A stretch of 64,000 bases of DNA from Legionella qingyii (GCF_003184185.1 NZ_QHJG01000027.1:1-64000); one strand, 5' to 3'; numbered from the stretch's first letter, positions 38,844 to 51,924 are shown. A program made the numbers and translations. Notes: generated from the sequence alone by a model not told the origin.

Positions 38844-40058
38844 TCATGCTTTTTGGGCTACTGACTCTTGATGTTGTTCAATTAGCTCCCCAAAACACAA
38901 GGCACTGAAAAGAATTAATAAGTAACCTATTGTTGAATAACAAAATATAGTATCGGAGAAAGATAACACACAAAAAGAAACCAATAACCCCAAAAGAAAT
39001 GGTTTCATTTCTTTAAGCTTGAAGGCAGTAACAAATAACGTGCCTATAAAAAAAAGAAAAAGAACAATCCCTATTAAACCCAGTTCTGCAAGCGTTAACC
39101 AATATTGACCATGAGGTTCATTAAGTTTCTTCCCCCAGGCAGGTATAGGTTGCTCTTGAGCAAAGCTGTATTGAAAACCTCCTGTGCCTACTCCTATCAG
39201 GGGATGTTTTTCAAATAAAGATTGAGCATATTGATGAAACTGAATTCTAAACCCCAAAGAAGTATCTGCTTGATTGCGTTGCAAGAGCTTAATATCATCC
39301 ATCATTATACGAACTCCATTTTGCATCACAGGACTCAGGGTATAGGCTAAACTCATTGCTCCTATAAATACTACAATTCCGATCAAAGCTTTTTTAAGAG
39401 GCAGTTTTAGCACAATCAATAAAGACATTAAAACACCGTAGATAATGTAGCCTGTTCTCCCAGGATTAAGAAAAAATGTCTGATATGTTCCCAAAACAAC
39501 CATAATTAAATAGATAATTCGTAACCCTTTATTTATATTCGGGCGTAATAGTAAAATTGCTGCAAAATAAACACCCAAGGCTACCATAAACCCAGTAATA
39601 ATGTGATTGTAAAATACATCAGCAGGATCTATGGAATGAAACATTAATAACTGTTCGTCCTTCAGCACTGAAAGAACGCAAGTCAATAGCATGGTTAGTA
39701 TATAGCTATTTAAAACCCAGATTCTTGTTTTGGGTTTAATAAAGCCTACAGCAAGCACTGGCAGAAAAATTAACTTGGAATATTTATCGATAACATTGTA
39801 TTGCAATGAGAACGGTGCTTCCGACCAAAAGCAACCGATAATGACAAAAAGAAATAAGCCAATGGCAGCTCGAGCCCATAATGTATTAAAAGAATAATAC
39901 AAGTATTGTCTGTAATAAGGAGCAAGCACCAGAGCCACTAAGCTAATCACCACTAAAATTGACTTAACACTAACACTTATAGGGATAAAAAACGCTAGCA
40001 AAACAAGCAGCATTGGTATTAGTAAATTATTTATTCCTTCTAACAAGCTCAGTCTCAA
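38844..40058 (-). CDS. O-antigen ligase / polymerase-family membrane protein
   Basis: A 404-residue protein with 10-12 membrane spans and a large periplasmic loop containing the Wzy_C signature: HPLIGVGTGGFQYSFAQ and NEPHGQYWLTLAELGLIG, where the histidine in EPHGQY is the position essential in WaaL. It most likely joins O-antigen or another glycan to lipid A-core in the periplasm; an O-antigen polymerase is the alternative. It overlaps the upstream glycosyltransferase by four bases, supporting LPS assembly. Confidence 0.85.
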   Translation of the reverse strand: MRLSLLEGINNLLIPMLLVLLAFFIPISVSVKSILVVISLVALVLAPYYRQYLYYSFNTLWARAAIGLFLFVIIGCFWSEAPFSLQYNVIDKYSKLIFLPVLAVGFIKPKTRIWVLNSYILTMLLTCVLSVLKDEQLLMFHSIDPADVFYNHIITGFMVALGVYFAAILLLRPNINKGLRIIYLIMVVLGTYQTFFLNPGRTGYIIYGVLMSLLIVLKLPLKKALIGIVVFIGAMSLAYTLSPVMQNGVRIMMDDIKLLQRNQADTSLGFRIQFHQYAQSLFEKHPLIGVGTGGFQYSFAQEQPIPAWGKKLNEPHGQYWLTLAELGLIGIVLFLFFIGTLFVTAFKLKEMKPFLLGLLVSFCVLSFSDTIFCYSTIGYLLILFSALCFGELIEQHQESVAQKA

Positions 40059-40834
40059 ATTAATTCCTCTGTGCTTTTGGGCAATTGATCGATATTGCTG
40101 TCTTGATACAATTGTTTAACACCGCGATAAAAAGTACCTTGTGCATTAAACACTGCAAATAAAAAACCTATTCTGCCATCCAAAAAACCACGTTGCAAGA
40201 TATAACATCTGAAAAACATCCATGAAGTACTTGCCATTGTTTTAATAAAACTGGATCTTCTCTTATTCAAGATGTATGTCTTTGCACTGTAAGATGAATA
40301 TTTATTCATCTTATATAAAACATGACTCACATCTTTAAATGAGTGATGCATAATAACATTTTTGATTTTCCCAATTCGTGTGCCCTCTGGAAGTACTATT
40401 TTTTCATGCACAATGTCATTACTGAAATAGGCGTTTGCACGTTTAAAAAGACGAACGTGACGTTTAGGGCTAGAAGAATATTTTAAGGGTTGATTATAGA
40501 AATACATTTGAATTGCGATTCTGAAAGCATCGGCTGCATTCGACGACATGGCCAAAATGATTTCTTGCTGCAATTCCTCACTGACCGACTCATCAGCATC
40601 AAGATTTAATACCCAATCGCCTGTAGCTTTTGATAATGCTCTTTGTTTTTGGGCACCATAACCCGGCCAGTCTGTAGAGAAAACGTGTTCAGTGTATTCT
40701 TTGGCAATCGCTACTGTGTTATCGGTACTTCCCGAATCCAGTACGACTACTTCATCGGCAAATCGTACGGATTCGAGACATCTTCTAATATTTCTCTCTT
40801 CATTTTTAGTTATTATTATTACAGTCAATGACAT
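40055..40834 (-). CDS. Family 2 glycosyltransferase, LPS core (WaaE/KdtX-like)
   Basis: A 259-residue cytosolic GT-A glycosyltransferase. It starts with SLTVIIITKNEERNIRRCLES and has the conserved ADEVVVLDSGSTDNT, GDWVLNLDADESVS (DxD) and PKRHVRLFKR motifs of the LPS core beta-glucosyltransferase group. It begins immediately after the clpA stop (TAAATG) and runs into the ligase-like gene, so it is in one transcript with both. Confidence 0.9.
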   Translation of the reverse strand: MSLTVIIITKNEERNIRRCLESVRFADEVVVLDSGSTDNTVAIAKEYTEHVFSTDWPGYGAQKQRALSKATGDWVLNLDADESVSEELQQEIILAMSSNAADAFRIAIQMYFYNQPLKYSSSPKRHVRLFKRANAYFSNDIVHEKIVLPEGTRIGKIKNVIMHHSFKDVSHVLYKMNKYSSYSAKTYILNKRRSSFIKTMASTSWMFFRCYILQRGFLDGRIGFLFAVFNAQGTFYRGVKQLYQDSNIDQLPKSTEELI

Positions 40835-43099
40835 TTAAAAAACACCCTCTCTATGATCATGACTGTCAAAATGCAGCTTACCGTCTTTTACTTTTAAGGT
40901 GACATGTCCACCATGCATCAATTTACCGAATAAAAGCTCATCAGCCAGTGGTTTTTTTACATTTTCTTGAATCAATCGAGCCATCGGACGAGCCCCCATC
41001 ACTTTGTCATAACCATGCTCAATAAGCCACTCACGAGCCATTTTATCGACGTTGAAAGTAACGCCCTTATGACTTAATTGCTCATCCAACTCCATAATGA
41101 ACTTATCAACAACCAAACCAATTGTCACAGCATCCAATGGAGCAAAATTAATAATTGCATCGAGTCTGTTTCTAAACTCAGGACTAAATTGCTTTTTAAT
41201 AACCTCAAGCCCATCATTGCTGTTATCTTGTTGTGAAAAGCCAATGGAATTTCGTACCATCTCCCCTGCCCCTGCATTAGAGGTCATTACCAGAATAATA
41301 TGTCTAAAATCAGCTTGACGGCCATTCGTATCGGTTAAGGTACCATGATCCATAATTTGCAACAGTAAATTAAATACATCTGGATGTGCTTTTTCTATTT
41401 CATCAAGTAACAACACTGCATGAGGATTTTTAGTCACTGCTTCAGTCAACAAACCACCTTGATCATAACCAACATATCCTGGAGGTGCACCAATTAAACG
41501 TGAAACGGTATGCTTTTCCATGTATTCAGACATATCAAAGCGTAATAATTCTATGCCTAAAACATTGGCCAATTGTCTGGTTACTTCTGTTTTTCCAACC
41601 CCCGTTGGTCCAGCAAATAGGAAACATCCTACTGGCTTTTGGGGATCTCTAAGTCCTGAACGACCTAATTTAATGGCAGAAGCTAACGCAGTGATCGCTT
41701 GATCTTGCCCATAGACTAAGAGTTTCAAATCACGTTCTAAATTACGTAACGTATCTTTATCACGAGCAGATACTTTCTTGATAGGTATGCGTGCAATTTT
41801 TGCAACAACACTCTCGATTTCGGTGACACTAATGATTTTCTTGCGTTTACTCGCCGTTAATAAATTCTGATAGGCGCCTGCCTCGTCAACCACATCGATT
41901 GCTTTATCAGGTAAAAATCGGTCATTGATGTATTTTGCAGATAATTCAGCAGCTGCTTTTAGTGCAGGAATAGTGAATTTCACACCATGATGCTCTTCTA
42001 ATCGTCCTTTTAACCCTTTCAATATTTCAAAAGTTTCATCTACTGTAGGTTCAGGTATATCAATTTTTTGGAAACGTCTTGCTAAAGCTCTATCTTTTTC
42101 AAAAATACCTCGGTATTCCTGATACGTTGTAGAACCAATACATTTTAGCTCACCGTTTGCCAACAAGGGTTTAATTAGATTAGATGCATCCATAACACCA
42201 CCTGATGCAGCTCCAGCACCAATAATTGTATGAATTTCATCAATGAACAATACGGCACCATCTTGTTGACCTAATTGTTTTAACACCGCCTTTAACCGTT
42301 TTTCAAAATCACCACGATATTTGGTTCCAGCAAGCAAAGCACCTAAGTCAAGGGAATAGACAACACAATCACGGATCGCGTCGGGTATTTCACCATCTAC
42401 AATGCGTCGAGCTAAGCCTTCAGCGATTGCAGTTTTACCTACCCCGGCTTCGCCGACAAGCAATGGATTATTTTTTCGACGTCGGCATAATACCTGAATA
42501 GTACGCTGTATTTCTTCATGACGTCCAATCAACGGATCAATCTTTCCTTGTTTCGCACGTCGGTTGAGGTTCGTACAATAACTTTCCAGAGGTGATTCAT
42601 TACCCTCTGATGAGCTCATATCATCTTCCATAGAGTTCATGTTTTCGTGCATATCATTGTTTTGATACTTGGAAACTCCATGAGAGATATAATTAATTAC
42701 ATCAAGCCGTGTAATGTTTTCACGACGTAAAAAATAAACTGCTTGACTTTCTTGTTCGCTAAAAATTGCTGCTAAAACGTTAGCACCAGTTACTTCAGTT
42801 TTTCCTGCAGATTGAACATGAAATACAGCACGTTGCAACACACGTTGAAAACCAAGTGTAGGTTGAGTTTCTCTATCCAATTCATCTTCAGGAATTCTGG
42901 GAGTCGTTTCATCAATGAATTCAATTAAATCGCGGCGTAATGCTTCAATATTTGCATCACAAGCTTGCAATACACTTCCTGCCGCTGGGTTATCAAGCAA
43001 TGACAACAACAAATGCTCAACTGTCATAAATTCATGACGCTTCTCTTTTGCTTCCTTGAAGGCTAAATTCAAGGTGAATTCAAGTTCTTTATTTAACAT
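40835..43099 (-). CDS. clpA: ATP-dependent Clp protease ATPase subunit ClpA
   Basis: Unfoldase that feeds ClpP. The 754-residue protein has the N-terminal repeat domain that binds ClpS (residues 1-145), AAA+ module 1 with GEAGVGKT and [17 protein letters not shown]+ module 2 with GPTGVGKTE and [10 protein letters not shown], and the ClpP-contact IGF loop in NSIGFSQQD. Length matches ClpA. It follows clpS by about 30 bases, the usual clpS-clpA order, and is followed directly by the glycosyltransferase. Confidence 0.98.
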   Translation of the reverse strand: MLNKELEFTLNLAFKEAKEKRHEFMTVEHLLLSLLDNPAAGSVLQACDANIEALRRDLIEFIDETTPRIPEDELDRETQPTLGFQRVLQRAVFHVQSAGKTEVTGANVLAAIFSEQESQAVYFLRRENITRLDVINYISHGVSKYQNNDMHENMNSMEDDMSSSEGNESPLESYCTNLNRRAKQGKIDPLIGRHEEIQRTIQVLCRRRKNNPLLVGEAGVGKTAIAEGLARRIVDGEIPDAIRDCVVYSLDLGALLAGTKYRGDFEKRLKAVLKQLGQQDGAVLFIDEIHTIIGAGAASGGVMDASNLIKPLLANGELKCIGSTTYQEYRGIFEKDRALARRFQKIDIPEPTVDETFEILKGLKGRLEEHHGVKFTIPALKAAAELSAKYINDRFLPDKAIDVVDEAGAYQNLLTASKRKKIISVTEIESVVAKIARIPIKKVSARDKDTLRNLERDLKLLVYGQDQAITALASAIKLGRSGLRDPQKPVGCFLFAGPTGVGKTEVTRQLANVLGIELLRFDMSEYMEKHTVSRLIGAPPGYVGYDQGGLLTEAVTKNPHAVLLLDEIEKAHPDVFNLLLQIMDHGTLTDTNGRQADFRHIILVMTSNAGAGEMVRNSIGFSQQDNSNDGLEVIKKQFSPEFRNRLDAIINFAPLDAVTIGLVVDKFIMELDEQLSHKGVTFNVDKMAREWLIEHGYDKVMGARPMARLIQENVKKPLADELLFGKLMHGGHVTLKVKDGKLHFDSHDHREGVF

Positions 43100-43129
43100 T
43101 GTCGTTGCTCCTCTTCAGCCCACAGCAAA

Positions 43130-43462
43130 TTACTCGGGTTCCATGCTGGATAGCAATGGGTGCTGATTCATTCTGGCGTATTCATTTACCAGTGCTACTT
43201 TTGTTTCTGCTATATCTCGTGTAAATACCCCACACACGCCTTTTCCTTGGATATGAACCTGTAACATCACCTGAATGGCAATTTCTTCATTTAGGTGAAA
43301 AAAATGCTTCAGTACCTCAACTACAAAATCCATAGGTGTATAATCATCATTGAGCAACACTACTTTGTACTTTCTAGGCAGTCTGTTTTCCGTGCTTAAC
43401 TCCGGTTCAGCGACTTTATGCCTTACAATTTCCTCTAGATTTTGCCCGCTCATAACATACAA
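43130..43462 (-). CDS. clpS: ATP-dependent Clp protease adaptor ClpS
   Basis: N-end rule adaptor that delivers substrates with bulky N-terminal residues to ClpA. The 110-residue protein has the conserved [19 protein letters not shown] (substrate pocket Asn-Asp) and [26 protein letters not shown] lies four bases from the ATG at 43462 and nine from a second ATG at 43453, so either start is possible. Upstream of clpA. Confidence 0.97.
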   Translation of the reverse strand: MYVMSGQNLEEIVRHKVAEPELSTENRLPRKYKVVLLNDDYTPMDFVVEVLKHFFHLNEEIAIQVMLQVHIQGKGVCGVFTRDIAETKVALVNEYARMNQHPLLSSMEPE

Positions 43463-43688
43463 CCTCTATACTATTTTTATAGACTCCCTACGCACTTTTG
43501 GCCAGTAAAATCATCTATTTTTAATGAAAAAATTAGTCTTTGAAATAATCAAAAACATATTGATTAGATAACATTCATTTAAGGTCTAAATTGTAATGGT
43601 ATGGAAGTAGCCTCTGATGAAAATACAAAATTGGAAATAATCCTAACTTCTATTGCATTTTACTGAGGCTACATTTCATCCATACGAT

Positions 43689-44945
43689 TTACATATGTTT
43701 AATTATTTCATCTCCAAAGCCAGAGCTGCTCACCAAAGTTGCTCCGCTCATACCACGTTCAAAATCATAGGTCACTGTTTTAGCTGCGATAGCAGCTTGC
43801 ATGCCTTTGATAATTAAATCAGCTGCTTCATTCCATCCCATATGACGTAACATCATTTCAGCAGATAGAATAATAGACCCAGGGTTTACTTTATTCTTTC
43901 CTGCATATTTTGGTGCTGTTCCATGTGTTGCTTCAAATACAGCAACATCATCACTTATATTGGCACCTGGAGCGATACCAATACCGCCTACTTGGGCAGC
44001 TAAAGCATCAGAAATATAATCACCGTTTAAGTTAAGTGTAGCAATTACGCTATAATCTTCCGGTCTTAAAAGAATTTGTTGCAAGAACGCATCAGCAATT
44101 ACATCATTGATGATGATTTGCTTGCCAGTTTTTGGATTCTTGAATTCCATCCAAGGACCACCTTCATATTCTTTGGCACCAAAAACATCACGTGCAACTT
44201 GATAGCCCCAATCTTTAAATGCACCTTCAGTAAACTTCATAATATTGCCTTTATGAACCAAAGTTACTGTATGGCGGTCATTATCAATTGCATATTGGAT
44301 TGCGGCTCTTACCAAACGCATCGTTCCTTCTTTAGAAACTGGTTTGATGCCTATGCCACAATTCTCGGGAAAACGGATTTTTTTAACACCCATATCCTTT
44401 ATTAAGAATTCAATCACTTTCTTAGCTTCTGGAGAATCAGCCTTCCATTCAATACCAGCATAGATATCCTCAGAGTTTTCCCTAAAAATAACCATATCGG
44501 TTTTCTCAGGTTCTTTAAGTGGACTTGGGACGCCGGTAAAATATCGAATTGGGCGCAAACAAGTATAAAGATCCATTTCTTGACGAATAGCGACGTTGAG
44601 TGAGCGAATTCCGCCTCCAACTGGAGTTGTCAGGGGGCCTTTAATCGAAACAACATATTTTTTCATCGCATCTAAAGTTTCTTTAGGTAACCATTGATCA
44701 GCACCATAAACTTTAGTTGCTTTTTCGCCGGCATATACTTCCATCCAGGCAATTTTTCTCTTATCGCCATATGCTTTTGCAACAGCAGCATCAACAACTC
44801 GAATCATTGGCGGGGTTACATCAACACCAATTCCATCTCCTTCAATAAAAGGAATAATGGGATTATTAGGTACACGAAGTGACAGATCAGCAGCAACTGT
44901 AATAGCCTCACCATGTGAAGGCACTTTGATTTTATCGTATGTCAT
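43689..44945 (-). CDS. icd: NADP-dependent isocitrate dehydrogenase
   Basis: TCA cycle enzyme producing 2-oxoglutarate. The 418-residue protein (E. coli 416) has the substrate loop [17 protein letters not shown] with the regulatory Ser, [26 protein letters not shown], and the NADP-binding [23 protein letters not shown]. The ATG at 44945 is chosen because GGAG lies eight bases upstream and MTYDKIKVP matches the family start; the frame extends 20 residues further without resemblance. An 8-bp inverted repeat (43607-43614 and 43665-43672) with a 50-base interior follows the gene. Confidence 0.98.
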   Translation of the reverse strand: MTYDKIKVPSHGEAITVAADLSLRVPNNPIIPFIEGDGIGVDVTPPMIRVVDAAVAKAYGDKRKIAWMEVYAGEKATKVYGADQWLPKETLDAMKKYVVSIKGPLTTPVGGGIRSLNVAIRQEMDLYTCLRPIRYFTGVPSPLKEPEKTDMVIFRENSEDIYAGIEWKADSPEAKKVIEFLIKDMGVKKIRFPENCGIGIKPVSKEGTMRLVRAAIQYAIDNDRHTVTLVHKGNIMKFTEGAFKDWGYQVARDVFGAKEYEGGPWMEFKNPKTGKQIIINDVIADAFLQQILLRPEDYSVIATLNLNGDYISDALAAQVGGIGIAPGANISDDVAVFEATHGTAPKYAGKNKVNPGSIILSAEMMLRHMGWNEAADLIIKGMQAAIAAKTVTYDFERGMSGATLVSSSGFGDEIIKHM

Positions 44946-45043
44946 TGACAACTCCGTAAAATTAGAGAAAAGGCAATGATAGCATGTGATAGATTGGAAT
45001 CCCAAGTACCATTTTTATTTAATTGTCTATGCTTGAATGTTTA

Positions 45044-45748
45044 CTATGCATGTTGCAACATTTTGATCTGCTCAACAAGTTGATCATATCCTGCTTCAAC
45101 ATTGATATAGTCATTTTTTGCAAGATATATTGACAATGATCCATCATCTGTTGCAGAAGGTTTTTGCAAAATTCCATTGTAGCCTTTGCTTTTTAAACGA
45201 AGAAAATCATTAATTTTGGTGACTAAATAAAAATTACGGAAATAATTTTCCGGAATCATGTGTATCGCCTGTGCATCTTTTTCCAGAGTGTTTCCTGGTA
45301 AATAATCTTTAAGTGAATAAGTTGAATTATTATGAACAGCAACTATTTTCCCCTTTGGCAGTAACTGTTTTATTTTATTTGCCAACTTATTTACTTCCTG
45401 ATGTGCCTGCGGATTATATTGACCAAACTGCAAAAGCGTTTTTTTGATCCCATTATCTGTAAAAATTCGATTTGGATCAAACTCATAACGTTGGTTATTT
45501 AAATGAAAGACAATATTGCGACCACCGGAATGTACTAAAGCAATAAGACCTCCACCATCCTTCTGGATTACAGCCTGAGCTGCTTTTAAAGCGGTTTGTT
45601 CATTATGGTGTAAGTGAACAAAGGTCTTACCTCTACCCACAATGTGCTTAATTTCAACTTTTTCATCACCAACCATTACAATATGATTCATCGCATACGT
45701 AAATTGACAAAAAAAGAGAGAAACCAAGATTGTGTATTTCATAAACAA
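45044..45748 (-). CDS. Secreted protein of unknown function
   Basis: A 234-residue protein with a signal peptide (KYTILVSLFFCQFTYA, cleaved near YAMNH). The mature part includes FVHLHHNEQTALKAAQ, GGGLIALVHSGGRNIVFHLNNQRYEFDPNRIFT and KIVAVHNNSTYSLKDY. The repeated His/Glu/Asn positions (HLHHNE, VHSGGR, VHNN) look like a metal or sugar-binding active site, perhaps a periplasmic hydrolase; I cannot name the family. It stands alone, just upstream (on its strand) of icd. Confidence 0.75.
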   Translation of the reverse strand: MFMKYTILVSLFFCQFTYAMNHIVMVGDEKVEIKHIVGRGKTFVHLHHNEQTALKAAQAVIQKDGGGLIALVHSGGRNIVFHLNNQRYEFDPNRIFTDNGIKKTLLQFGQYNPQAHQEVNKLANKIKQLLPKGKIVAVHNNSTYSLKDYLPGNTLEKDAQAIHMIPENYFRNFYLVTKINDFLRLKSKGYNGILQKPSATDDGSLSIYLAKNDYINVEAGYDQLVEQIKMLQHA

Positions 45749-45886
45749 TTTTCACCATAAAGTATAATTTTTGCGTTATTGTATAAGAATTAACCTACAA
45801 AAACAATGAATTGAATTTTAGAATTGCCCATAATGTGGAAAACTCCTACTATAAGCAGACTAGAAACTCGTTTTATATCATGCTTA

Positions 45887-46435
45887 ATGCCAGAAATTAT
45901 ATTATTGAATAAACCTTATGGTGTCGTCAGCCAATTCTCTGGTGATGCTCCGGAACACACATTAACTGCTTTTATTAATAAACCGGGGTTTTACGCAGCA
46001 GGACGGTTAGATAAAAACAGTGAAGGCCTGTTATTATTAACGAATCATGGAGCCCTACAACATCAGCTAACCCATCCCAAATTCAATAAACGGAAGTATT
46101 ATTGGGTTCAAGTTGAAGGCATACCTAATGAACTAGATTTAGTTCCTCTTAAAAAAGGTTTAGTTCTTAAGGATATTAGCTTTTTACCTGCCGAAGTCAG
46201 ACTGATTGATGAACCTCAATTATGGCCACGTATTCCTCCTATTCGCTTCCGGAAAAATATTCCTACCAGTTGGCTGGAAATTATTTTAAAAGAAGGAAAA
46301 AATCATCAAGTTCGTAAAATGACTGCGGCAATTGGGTTTCCTACGTTAAGATTAGTTCGCCATCAAATTGGTGACTGGAAATTAGAGAATTTACAACCTG
46401 GTGAGTACCGAATAATACATCATCAATTCAAATAA
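45887..46435 (+). CDS. rluE: 23S rRNA pseudouridine synthase RluE
   Basis: Modifies U2457 in 23S rRNA of E. coli. The 182-residue form has the RsuA/RluE core: ILLNKPYGVVSQFSG, AAGRLDKNSEGLLLLTN (catalytic Asp in RLD), KYYWVQVEG, WPRIPPIRFRKNIPTSWLEI and GKNHQVRKMTAAIGFPTLRL. The PPIRxRKxIPTSWL wording points to RluE. I start at the ATG at 45887; upstream alternatives are TTG 45824 and ATG 45833, and E. coli RluE does have a longer leader, so these remain possible. Confidence 0.94.
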   Translation: MPEIILLNKPYGVVSQFSGDAPEHTLTAFINKPGFYAAGRLDKNSEGLLLLTNHGALQHQLTHPKFNKRKYYWVQVEGIPNELDLVPLKKGLVLKDISFLPAEVRLIDEPQLWPRIPPIRFRKNIPTSWLEIILKEGKNHQVRKMTAAIGFPTLRLVRHQIGDWKLENLQPGEYRIIHHQFK

Positions 46436-46523
46436 CCCGACCGGCATGGGAATTCAACCAGGGTTCTCCATGCTATAGTACAGTGACAAGATGCAGGCTC
46501 CTTCGTTGCCTTGGGATGACGAC

Positions 46524-47002
46524 TTAACGATAAACCAGACGTTTTAGCAAGGTATCTTCACCAAGCAGGCGAATCCATGGCCAGACAAACATTCCTACCA
46601 ATGCGCTAGCTAAAGGCATGAATAAACTATAGTTGAAACCGAGAAGAGCTGTAATTAAAGAGATAATCGATTGGTATAAAAGACAAAAGAATCCAATCAA
46701 GAAGATTTGCTGCATCATGGAAAAAAATTGAAATCGTCTTGATTTGCTGGAAGCAATCCAGGTCACCAATAACAAGGCAAATGAATGCTCTCCAATTACC
46801 GTTGCCAATAAGACATCCAATAATAATCCCACAAACAGTAATGTAGTCAGTCTAAAGTTACCCGGTAAAAAATACTCTATATAAAGCACGAGTAATAAAA
46901 CCCAGGGAGGTCTAAAAGCAGAGATTAATTCAGGCATAGGCAATATAGACAAAAGAAGAGCAACAATAAATCCCAAGAATAAACGTATGCGAAGATTTCT
47001 CA

Positions 47003-47006
<4 letters not shown>
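46524..47006 (-). CDS. mreD: Rod shape-determining protein MreD
   Basis: Inner-membrane component of the elongasome. The 160-residue protein has five membrane spans and family landmarks FRPPWVLLLVLY, GLLLDVLLATVIGEHSF and the ending RLLGEDTLLKRLV. Length is typical (about 160). Overlaps mreC by four bases. Confidence 0.95.
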
Positions 47007-49280
<2,274 letters not shown>

Positions 49281-51512
49281 ATGCCCACCAGTTTAAAATC
49301 AAATGAATTATCGCAGTGGACCCATGGTGAACCTGATTTAATGGGTAAACTTCTTTTCAACCTTTTTTCATTTTTAAAAGAAGCGACTAATAAAGGCAAA
49401 GACAACGTCGAATATACAAAGGTAATGGAAAATATTGCTAATTTTATAAGCCTGCAAGGAGACCAGCGACTTCATATCCCTCAACATGGCAAAGCAGCAA
49501 TTGATGCATCCGCATTGTTAGGCGCTTATTTACGTTTAGGAATAACGCTTAATAACAAGCCAATTGTTGAATTAAGCGATGAACAAATTGAGGTAGTGCA
49601 TACTTTTGTTAAACCATTAATTCCCCAAGAATTTACACCAAAACAATTTTTTGACAGTCTCGATGGGTCCCCCTCCCAAAAGCATAAAACTATATTAAAA
49701 CTTCTAATATTTAAAGACATACCTCCTCAAAAACAAAAGGAAATGTTCAAAGCCAAGTATGCAGAAAAAGTAAATAACCTCCTTGATTCAATCCTTAGCC
49801 TAGTTGATTTCATGCGAACTCCTTTTAGCATCTTACCTGAAGAGGAGAAGGCAGACATAGCTGAAGCAAAAAAATTGGGTAAGCAACCACGGACTTCCGG
49901 GATCGATTTGCGATGGACCTCAATGCATAAAGCCATTGAGCAAAGCTTGCAAGATATTATTCTTTTAAAAAAGGGCAAGGCAGAAGAAGCACACAAGTTT
50001 CTTAAAGATATAAAACCAGCGCTAAATCTATGTCAACAATGCTTTGGAATAGCTAATGCCCGTCATGAAGCACAAAAAGAATTTGCTGCAGAAGCCAGAA
50101 AACATCAAGAAGTTCTTAGTGAAACTTTTGAAGCTCTTGGTTTTCCAGAAGGCAATCAAGAGGAAATCAACCGGTATATTTCTGCATTTAGAAAAACTCT
50201 CATGGATAAAGATCCTGAGAATGCCGCAGCATTACAAGCCATGCCCCTTACTCAACTTATCAAAGTTTATGGCACTCAATGGCAAGCCGCTTTAGATAAA
50301 ATGAAAAAGGAACTATCTGCTTCTAGGGAAGAGTTACAAAAGACACAGGAACAATTATCTCAAAGAATGATTACTTTAGAGGAGTCTAATCGTCAACTAC
50401 AAATCCTACAACAAGAATATGAGCAAGTTAAGCTTGATGCTGATGAAGCAAGACGCAAGCTTACAGAACAGGGTTTAGAGCTTGAGCGACTAGAAAAAGT
50501 CGAGTCCACATCTAAAGAAACCATTGAAAAGCAAAAAAGAGAAATAGAGCAAAAAAGTATCGCTTTTCAAGAGCAGAGTACCGCTTTTGAACAGCTGAAG
50601 AGCAAATTACAGAATGTTCAAAGAGAAAATGAAGAGTTAAAAGGAAGCCTGATTTCTGCACAGAACCACGAGCAAACTATTCTTGAACTAAAAAATCAAA
50701 TAGAAGTCTTGCAACGAGAAAATGGATTATTGCATCAACAACTTGAGATACAGCAACAAACTAAAAAATCATCAAGTGAAGTTAGCCCCGAAACTAGTCG
50801 ACTTAAATCAGAATTGGAGTCTTTACAACAAAAATATAATTCATTAATTCAGCGAATAGAAGAAGGGAAGCAAATCAAGGAGCCTGCATCCGATTTGATG
50901 GATCTTAAAGCTCAGTTAGAGTTCTTGCAGCAAGAAAATGTTCAACTCAAAGAATTATTGCTTAAAGCCCAACAACCATTACACGTAGCAAATAGTTCAA
51001 TACAGCAAGTCGAATTACCCGCTGATAAAATAAAACTTGATCTATGCATCGCCCTTGGAAAATTGCGTTTAAATGCAGAAGAGACAAGCAATATAGAGCA
51101 ACGAATAATTAAATGTAACGATAAAAAAGGTTTATCAGAAATATTCACTGAAATTAAGCGATTGGAAAAGATTAATGGCATTATTGAAACAGTAAATAAG
51201 GGAATTTTAGAACGAGCTGGTTTTTTCTCCTCTGATCCGCATAAGAAAATTGAGGCAATTGAAACAGCATTCCATCAGCTGTCGATTGAAGACAAAAATA
51301 AATTAGCCACATTGTCTGAACAACAAATAAATGATGAATTGAATAAAGAAAAAGGTAAAGAAAGTGATATCGGTAAACTTCTTAAAGCAATTCATCATAA
51401 AAGGGGGTTTATTCCGATTCGAGCAGCAACAAGTTTTACATTCTTTAAGAGCGAAATTAGTCATTTAAAAATTGATTTGGAAGCGATTAAAGTACCTGAA
51501 CAAGTACTCTAA
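49281..51512 (+). CDS. Large coiled-coil protein, candidate Dot/Icm effector
   Basis: A 743-residue soluble protein. Residues about 1-310 form a globular helical domain of unknown family. Residues about 335-575 are one long coiled coil, rich in Glu, Gln, Lys and Leu (for example LQKTQEQLSQRMITLEES; LEFLQQENVQLKELL). The C-terminal 140 residues (from about 600) are again globular, with ERAGFFSSDPHKK and KRGFIPIRAATSFTFF. There is no signal peptide or membrane span. The architecture resembles Legionella type IV effectors that bind host membranes or scaffolds, but no catalytic motif is visible, so this is inference. It stands alone, divergent from mreB, and ends near a strong hairpin. Confidence 0.75.
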   Translation: MPTSLKSNELSQWTHGEPDLMGKLLFNLFSFLKEATNKGKDNVEYTKVMENIANFISLQGDQRLHIPQHGKAAIDASALLGAYLRLGITLNNKPIVELSDEQIEVVHTFVKPLIPQEFTPKQFFDSLDGSPSQKHKTILKLLIFKDIPPQKQKEMFKAKYAEKVNNLLDSILSLVDFMRTPFSILPEEEKADIAEAKKLGKQPRTSGIDLRWTSMHKAIEQSLQDIILLKKGKAEEAHKFLKDIKPALNLCQQCFGIANARHEAQKEFAAEARKHQEVLSETFEALGFPEGNQEEINRYISAFRKTLMDKDPENAAALQAMPLTQLIKVYGTQWQAALDKMKKELSASREELQKTQEQLSQRMITLEESNRQLQILQQEYEQVKLDADEARRKLTEQGLELERLEKVESTSKETIEKQKREIEQKSIAFQEQSTAFEQLKSKLQNVQRENEELKGSLISAQNHEQTILELKNQIEVLQRENGLLHQQLEIQQQTKKSSSEVSPETSRLKSELESLQQKYNSLIQRIEEGKQIKEPASDLMDLKAQLEFLQQENVQLKELLLKAQQPLHVANSSIQQVELPADKIKLDLCIALGKLRLNAEETSNIEQRIIKCNDKKGLSEIFTEIKRLEKINGIIETVNKGILERAGFFSSDPHKKIEAIETAFHQLSIEDKNKLATLSEQQINDELNKEKGKESDIGKLLKAIHHKRGFIPIRAATSFTFFKSEISHLKIDLEAIKVPEQVL

Positions 51513-51528
51513 AAAATTTAATTCACGT

Positions 51529-51563
51529 GTCACTGTTGTACTAATAATGCATACAACAGTGAC
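51529..51563. terminator. Strong hairpin between convergent genes
   Basis: Perfect 12-bp stem GTCACTGTTGTA / TACAACAGTGAC with an 11-base loop, 16 bases after the coiled-coil gene stop and 31 bases before the ComEA-like stop. The minus-strand side continues into AATTAAATTTTTT. Probably a bidirectional terminator. Confidence 0.7.
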
Positions 51564-51594
51564 ATAAAAGTAATCCTCTAATTTACTATGACTT

Positions 51595-51924
51595 TTATTC
51601 TATTTTATTAATAACAAACACCTGATTTAATTTATCTCGATTCGCAGTCATAAAACGTTGGCCTAAGCCCTTCACCTCAGCAAGCTCTTCCAAAGATTTA
51701 AAACCATGATGACTTTTACGATATGCAATGATGGCTTCAGCTCGCTTTCTTCCTATGCCTTTAACTGAGCCAGTAAGCGTTGATAAATCAGCCGAGTTGA
51801 GATCAATTTTATGAATTACCACAGGGGGCTTGTTTTTGACAGAAGTTTCTTTGGGAACGACTGCATGGGCAGAAAAAGTAACTACTGCGAATGACAAAAC
51901 AGTAGCAATAAATTTTGCTTTCAT
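51595..51924 (-). CDS. ComEA-like helix-hairpin-helix protein
   Basis: A 109-residue exported protein: signal peptide (MKAKFIATVLSFAVVTFSAHA) and a C-terminal HhH domain (IDLNSADLSTL, VKGIGRKRAEAIIAYRKSHHGFKSLEELAEVKGLGQRF). Such proteins bind double-stranded DNA in the periplasm and pull it in during natural transformation; this one corresponds to the small ComEA type of gammaproteobacteria. The two GIG/GLG hairpins are intact. A good SD (GGAG) precedes the ATG. Confidence 0.9.
   Translation of the reverse strand: MKAKFIATVLSFAVVTFSAHAVVPKETSVKNKPPVVIHKIDLNSADLSTLTGSVKGIGRKRAEAIIAYRKSHHGFKSLEELAEVKGLGQRFMTANRDKLNQVFVINKIE

Noticed and set aside
43607..43672. 8-bp inverted repeat GTAGCCTC/GAGGCTAC after icd as a terminator
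   Set aside because: The interior is 50 bases long and there is no T tract; not listed as a feature.
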